A stretch of DNA of 64,000 bases. It comes from Prochilodus magdalenae. Its lineage: Eukaryota > Chordata > Actinopteri > Characiformes > Prochilodontidae. The translations under genes were made by a program, and so were the position numbers. The stretch is taken from positions 348,501 to 412,500 of the forward strand of contig JAMWET010004078.1 in NCBI GenBank assembly GCA_024036415.1, given 5' to 3'. Under the pieces are notes generated by a model. The model was not told the origin of the DNA, made no database searches, and saw only the letters and a list, made by a program, of their open reading frames with translations. Below are positions 58,823 through 64,000 of this stretch, piece by piece; position 1 is the stretch's first letter; the number at the start of each line of letters is the position of its first letter.

Positions 58823-61800
58823 TTAAATGGCATCAATATCAAGGTCATCCTCTTCTTCGTTTTTTTCTGGCTGAACAGTCTCCACTTTCAGCTCCCGAGC
58901 AGAGGAAGAGTACACAACCTGGAATGCAGGAAAGAATTGTTTTGTCAACATAAAAGCAGATCCGTCCAGGTAAAGTCATCCTCAAAATTGCAGATTAACC
59001 GTCTGTATTCCTTCGGTCAGACAGCACAAAAAATGTCTAATATAGTATAATGTAAAACAGGGATCTACTGCAACATAACCAAGCAACAATTTAACAACCA
59101 CAAGTTTCAAATTCAGCCCTTATTTAAATTGTAAATGTTGGAGGGGGGATTACAAAGAGTCCCAATTCCTTCCACATAGAGTATTTGTTTGTGGTATAAT
59201 CACTGTCCACTTCTTGAGAATTTTATAATATTACTATAATTTTACCATTTTATAGGTGTAAAAGGCCTATTTTTGATTTTTAACCCATAAATTCTGTAAT
59301 GCTATCTGGATTTGGTGTGTTGAAGTGTGTGACTACTACCAAGTCAGAAAACAATTTCCTTTTGCTAGTCAATTTAGGGAAAGGGGAGGGCTCTGTCAAT
59401 TGGTACTTCTTACCCAAGACTAGGCAGGTAAATGGTGCTGTATGAGCGAGAATGAAATGATAAAATAGTCTGTTAAATCTGTTTAGTGAAATCTTTAAGT
59501 TTTAAAGAGAAGTTCAACTTTTAAATATAGAAGATTAAAAGAGAGAGCACTAAATAATTGTATACCTCAACATTCTCATCATCTCCTTCCTCTTCCTCTT
59601 CACTTCCCTCACTCTCCTCCTCTGCCTCCTTTAGCCATTTGACAAAAGGAGCTGCCTTGGCATGGATCTCCTTGGCCAACTCCTTGGAGACATATTTCTT
59701 AGACACCTTGGGAGAAATATGAACAAAGAAAACATGATGACTTCAGTAAGCAAATTCTCAGGAGGTATCAAAGTAAAACGCAGTGTTGATAATTCCCCCA
59801 TATAATCTCGTCTTGCACATTGTGTGTGTACATACCTTCTCAGCCCAGGTGAGGATGACCTCTTCCTCCAGGAGATCAGCATCATACAAGTCCTTGAGAA
59901 TAATTGGAACTCTGGAAAGCAGCTGAGCTTGGTGCAACTTTACCACACACTCAAAGCCACCCATCAGATATTTCTGAGCCTTCTTGTCATTATGGCAGAA
60001 CTGCAGTAGAGAAGGAAGGAATGAATGGCTGAATTTGCTAGGTAATGTATTCTGGACAAAACCTTCTTTTTAAAACCCCTTTTGTAAGAGTTCTTGCAAA
60101 GTTCACAAGAAATGTTTTATTCTTTTACGTCATTTTTGAAAAGCCTGAACGTCTAAACAAAGGAAAGGCTTTCTACTAGAGAACCTGTAGACACTTACAC
60201 GTAGAAAGTGGCGTTTATATTTTTTGATCTGGTCTCTGATGTTCTCATTGAAGAGCAGCTCGCTTAAAATGAGTGGCCCCATGGCCCTCACATCAAGTCG
60301 CTCTGCCTCAGCCAGAATCTCCTTATCTGCAGAGTCTATTGCTCCGCTCTCTTTCTTTTGCTAAAAACAGAGTGAAAAGACAATATTACAGTCTTATTTC
60401 TACAGGACTTAAACATCAACACTATCCTGTCATCCCTAAGACAAGAATACACTGAGAAAAGAAGCCCTTTCTGGATCCAATCCATACTGTATTCAAAATT
60501 CAACAAGGTGATAAAAGTTCAGACAGCCTGTCAAAATGTAGTAGCTTACTGTTTACACACAACATCCTGAATAGTTCTGAAAAGACTGAAATAGATATAG
60601 CGTACTTTCACAAAGTTATAAAATATGTTGACTCTCTCTTCCAGGGTCTTCTCCAGGTCCTCAGTGAGAGTCAGGTTCTTAGCATGGTCACTGATCTCCT
60701 CCATCCGCCGGCGCTGAGCTTCCTCAGTGGTCTCCTCTGCCCAATCCTCATCATCATCATCTCCATGCTACACACAGACCAGCTTATTTGAAAAACCCTT
60801 TCGCTTATCCCAATAAAATGATTTAAACCAACAAGGCATAAAATAATTAAACTGAACACGTACTTAATAGAACTGCAGAAATGTATCTAGCCTACAGGAC
60901 TTGGGATTAATTATTCAGTAGAGGTAATCTCAGACAGTGTGTTTATAACAAGACAAACTGTGCTGTCTCAATCAGAATTTCATATCAAATAAACATAATG
61001 AGTTTACCCATAAATAATTGTTATAGCACATTCTGTACTCCAAGAAACACACTCAACAGGTGATCCATCACAAAAGGCTCCATTTAAGTGCATATAACAA
61101 CATCACTTAAAATGAAATCATCTCAAAGAAAACAAAAACACCACCCCCCACTCACCACAGCATCTGGTGCATCAATTTCATTATGGTTCCCAGCATCACC
61201 ACTGCCTGAGCCATTTTCCTTGTCCTTCTTTCGGTTCTTCTTTTCCTTCTCCTTCTTCACAGACCCACTGTCACTTTCTGTTTCAGGACATATACCTCTT
61301 TAATTCACATCCACTGAAAATCCCACAATGCTACTACTAATTTTCTTTTTTTTTAACAGACAACATTTCTAGACATGTCTATACTCCATAACAAAAAACA
61401 CCTAACACTTATTATTAGCTAATCACCTATGCAAATAGATTAACCACCTTGCCAACAATAGAATAGTTAGTATAGCAGTCATATAGTTACCAACTCACCT
61501 GGTGGATTTTTAAGGATGAATGTGCAAAGTTTGTGGCGAGTGTCTAGCATGCCCCGGTACCCACAGGCTTTACAAGAGTTTCCAATGGTCTGTTTCTTTG
61601 GATTAACATGCTGAAAAATAAATAAATAAATAAATAAATAAAAAATAAATGTTCAGTACTTAAAAGTGCATTTTGCCCACTTTAATAAGTCTTGGAGACA
61701 TCAGATCTTATGATACCAAGATGACCCATTCTTACACCAGGCTGACTCATTTACCACTCGGCAAGCCACCACTCCAACTTACTAGGTCTGTCTCGGGATT

Positions 61801-62843
61801 GTCACACTCTGGGCACAGCACAAACTTGCGAATGAATCCATCCAGCATGTCCTGTAGTTTGTTGGCCTCATGGGAGCCGTTCACTATGTAGCGGTCATTC
61901 TTCGAGTCAAACTGGGTCTGTGCCCCCAGCTCACAGCCGAAAAACTTGGTTGGATCTAAGGAAGCAGAAAGATTAGGTTTGTAAGACGTGGCCAGCAATA
62001 TCCTGAAAACACCCATTAAGACAGGGAGCTTCAACATCAGCATTACAGATGTTACAGTGAGCAATTTTTCTTTCAGATTGTGACTGTAATAGGACAATTG
62101 TTCAGTTTCCCACTGCTTTCTTTTATGTTATATGATCAGGCCTCATCAGGCCCATAAAAGCAGGAGCTACAACTTCAGACAGACAAACAAGAACAAAAAG
62201 ACTATGGTCATACACATCACTATGACAAGGTTTCAAGTATGCACACCACTTGACATAATAGCATGAAATGGTGAATTTACCTGAACAAAATACATATATT
62301 TGTACATTTACAAAATATTATTTTAATTTTTCTGACCAACTATGTTTATTAACAAAAACAGGATAACTGGCATATCTAGTCATACAATCAGAACAGTATG
62401 TGGCATGTGAAGTATGCATTCCTAGATTGACAATTGTTTAAAATCTGGGAGAATTTTTTTTTGCCTCTTCCAACTTAAACAGAACTGAAATTAATGCTCT
62501 CATGTATTGTGCAAATATTACACATAATATTACTTTAAATTATGCAGTTCATAAAAGAACAGACTGCCAAAACAGCATTAAACTTACATGTGGGAGGCCG
62601 ATTCAGTGCCTTTGCAACATCAACCATGTTGACAATGACTGTCTTGATTCCATTTCCTTTGCCTTCCACCTAATAAATGAAATTAAAGAAATTAATCGCA
62701 AAAATGTTACCATTTTTTAATAGTTTTCTTTATTCAGGTTTTCTCAGAACCAAGCATGCAGCCTTTAGTACCTTTGCAATCAGACGGGGCATCTTGTAGC
62801 GGTAGAACTGGTCCGACACATTGCGGTTGACGTTGACAGACAT
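58823..62843 (-). CDS. eif5: eukaryotic translation initiation factor 5, 10 coding exons
   Basis: Exons (minus): 62843-62772, 62669-62588, 61955-61783, 61610-61499, 61277-61156, 60767-60606, 60360-60199, 60000-59836, 59706-59566 and 58918-58823. The sum is 1287 nt, 428 aa (human 431). eIF5 is the GTPase-activating protein for eIF2 in the 43S/48S complex and sets start-codon stringency. Seen: N-terminal [11 protein letters not shown] with the arginine finger R15, a C2C2 zinc ribbon (C99, C102, C122, C125), a Lys-rich linker [14 protein letters not shown], a HEAT/W2 C-terminal domain with [16 protein letters not shown] and the acidic [11 protein letters not shown] box, and the DLDIDAI end. All splice phases fit. 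The linker's proline run present in human, as I recall it, is absent. Confidence 0.97.
61614..61650. repeat. (AAAT)n microsatellite
   Basis: About eight AAAT-type units directly upstream of the acceptor of the eif5 exon at 61610, on the transcript side a T-rich tract that may help as polypyrimidine. Confidence 0.85.
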
Positions 62844-62965
62844 TTTGAGTGGCTTGCAGCACTATCAGCAAGATAAAAAGATCCTGGATGGGGATTTTTG
62901 GGTATCTTCTGTCTGGAGAAGAAGGGATGACATAAACGACTGCAAGCGTGCTCGGTCTCTGACAT
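62780..62965 (-). promoter_or_regulatory. eif5: overlapping upstream ORF in the eif5 leader
   Basis: ATG at 62965-62963 in poor context (T at -3, T at +4) opens a 61-codon frame. It runs past the main ATG in another frame and stops at 62782-62780, within the same exon. Ribosomes starting here cannot easily start the main frame. This is the arrangement expected for eIF5 autoregulation. Confidence 0.65.
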
Positions 62966-63051
62966 GAAAAAAATTTCGCCACAGTGGCTACAAGCTCCTT
63001 GCTCGTGGTCTAGGTTTACACCGCTCGCGTTCCAACAGCTGCGCAACAGCT
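62844..63051 (-). other. eif5: eif5 5' UTR portion of the start-codon exon
   Basis: On the minus strand TTTTCTCCCTTTTTTCAG ends at 63052, a strong acceptor, so this exon begins at 63051. An upstream non-coding exon is therefore implied, beyond what I can place. The stretch contains two upstream ATGs. Confidence 0.6.
62865..62933 (-). promoter_or_regulatory. eif5: short second upstream ORF in the eif5 leader
   Basis: ATG at 62933-62931, also with T at -3 and +4, encodes 22 residues and stops at 62867-62865, 21 nt before the main ATG. The main ATG has a good A at -3. Confidence 0.6.
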
Positions 63052-63059
63052 CTGAAAAA

Positions 63060-64000
63060 AGGGAGAAAACACTGCATCACTTCATGAGAACAGCACAACA
63101 CCTCATTTTCTTAGGCTTTTTAGGTACAAGCTGCAATAATCGTCACATCAGACCGTCATCTCTAGCTGACTAACAAAGATGTTGGTTTACAAAATGTAAC
63201 TTTGCGTGCATCTGCAAAACGCACCCAACAGACGCATATAGCAGGCTTTATTTTATATTTTATAATGTGTTTAACATCACAGTTACGATTTAAACAGCCC
63301 TTTTTAAGAGGAAAAGAAAATTCCCCTCACTTTTTAAATAATTAAACCAGTATTATGACTTTACTAGAGTTGCATGATATGGCAAAATATAGTATCAAGA
63401 TATTTGAAGAAACTCTCATGATACACAATGTCACAATGCACAATGCAAACAAGCAGTGCTATACAACCCTATCAATAAACTGATTAAAGCTTAACACTTG
63501 ATATACTGTGCTAACACTGTTTAAGACACAAAGTCACACTTTCCAAAAGGATTCTAAATGGTATATCTCCCGACTTACTCCAGGTGCAGTTGATTGGGGT
63601 TCAAGGGGTAACTAGTGGGTTTCTAATTGTAACCGTTAAACCAAATCCCATTATAAGCAACAAAAAAAAAAAAGGAAGAAGAAAAATATATATTCTAACT
63701 ATTGAGGTCCACCCTATTGTATATGTGATACATTTTATAATATCACCCATCCCTATTATTTAATACATAAAGCCACACAAGTAGACTCCATAGAAAAAGA
63801 AAATAACTACTAATTAATAAATTACCAAAATAGGATACAGGCCCTAATGATATATGCATGACATCTGCCTGCACGCGTTTGACAGTGCTCCAGCTCCTCT
63901 GACCACAGGGGCACTGCCTGCTGGATATTTAAGTCCACTGTTCTGAATTATTTAAACACATAATCAATATATAATGAGAAAACGGGTAAATTCAGATACT
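63060..64000. other. upstream of eif5; no gene recognised
   Basis: A/T-rich sequence with a fragment at 63375-63440 (GCATGATATGGCAAAATATA) like a common fish dispersed repeat. A similar type of sequence occurs near 45560-45620. No CpG-rich promoter or convincing first exon of eif5 is visible. The eif5 promoter may be here or beyond the right edge. Confidence 0.5.

Noticed and set aside
58919..62771. Search of eif5 introns for an H/ACA snoRNA, since human EIF5 hosts one
   Set aside because: I could not identify convincing H and ACA boxes with two stems by eye. A covariance-model search would decide.

Overview
The window is vertebrate nuclear DNA, almost certainly from a ray-finned fish. Four intron-containing genes carry clear vertebrate proteins. 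Interspersed repeats resemble families I associate with ostariophysan teleosts (characins, catfishes, electric fishes), and microsatellites are dense. The species cannot be named from the sequence. All exon coordinates were worked out by hand from protein homology, GT/AG splice sites and phase; no transcript evidence was available.

Layout: 1-11.6 kb holds no recognisable intact gene, only repeats and perhaps one decayed pseudogene fragment. trmt61a (minus; coding exons 21498 to 11967) encodes the catalytic subunit of the tRNA m1A58 methyltransferase. A putative non-coding first exon near 23.1 kb faces the TATA/CCAAT promoter of brain-type creatine kinase (ckb, plus, 24.2-29.25 kb). mark3 (minus, 56613 to 31529) is a MARK/Par-1 kinase in at least 18 coding exons plus an alternative exon, convergent with ckb. 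eif5 (minus, 62843 to 58823, leader to about 63051) is complete in ten coding exons and lies just upstream of mark3 on the same strand. Order and orientation match, as I recall it, human 14q32.3 (EIF5-MARK3-CKB-TRMT61A), which supports all four calls.

The most interesting signals are in isoform structure. (1) ckb has two intact alternative first coding exons, 24929-25121 and 26330-26507. Each has its own start codon and splice acceptor, and both end in the same phase with the same residues. Joining both gives an immediate stop, so they look mutually exclusive. (2) mark3 has a 27-nt in-frame microexon and a 110-nt exon whose inclusion shifts the last exons into a second open frame. That frame ends at 31798 and replaces the membrane-binding KA1 domain with a short tail. 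(3) The eif5 leader has two upstream AUGs in poor context, one overlapping the main start, fitting the known eIF5 autoregulatory design. (4) A near-perfect 43-bp-arm hairpin lies in mark3 intron 3.

The rest is intron and intergenic DNA with MITE-like elements, a broken Tc1-type transposase relic, palindromic repeats, GA/GT/AT microsatellites and small tandem duplications.
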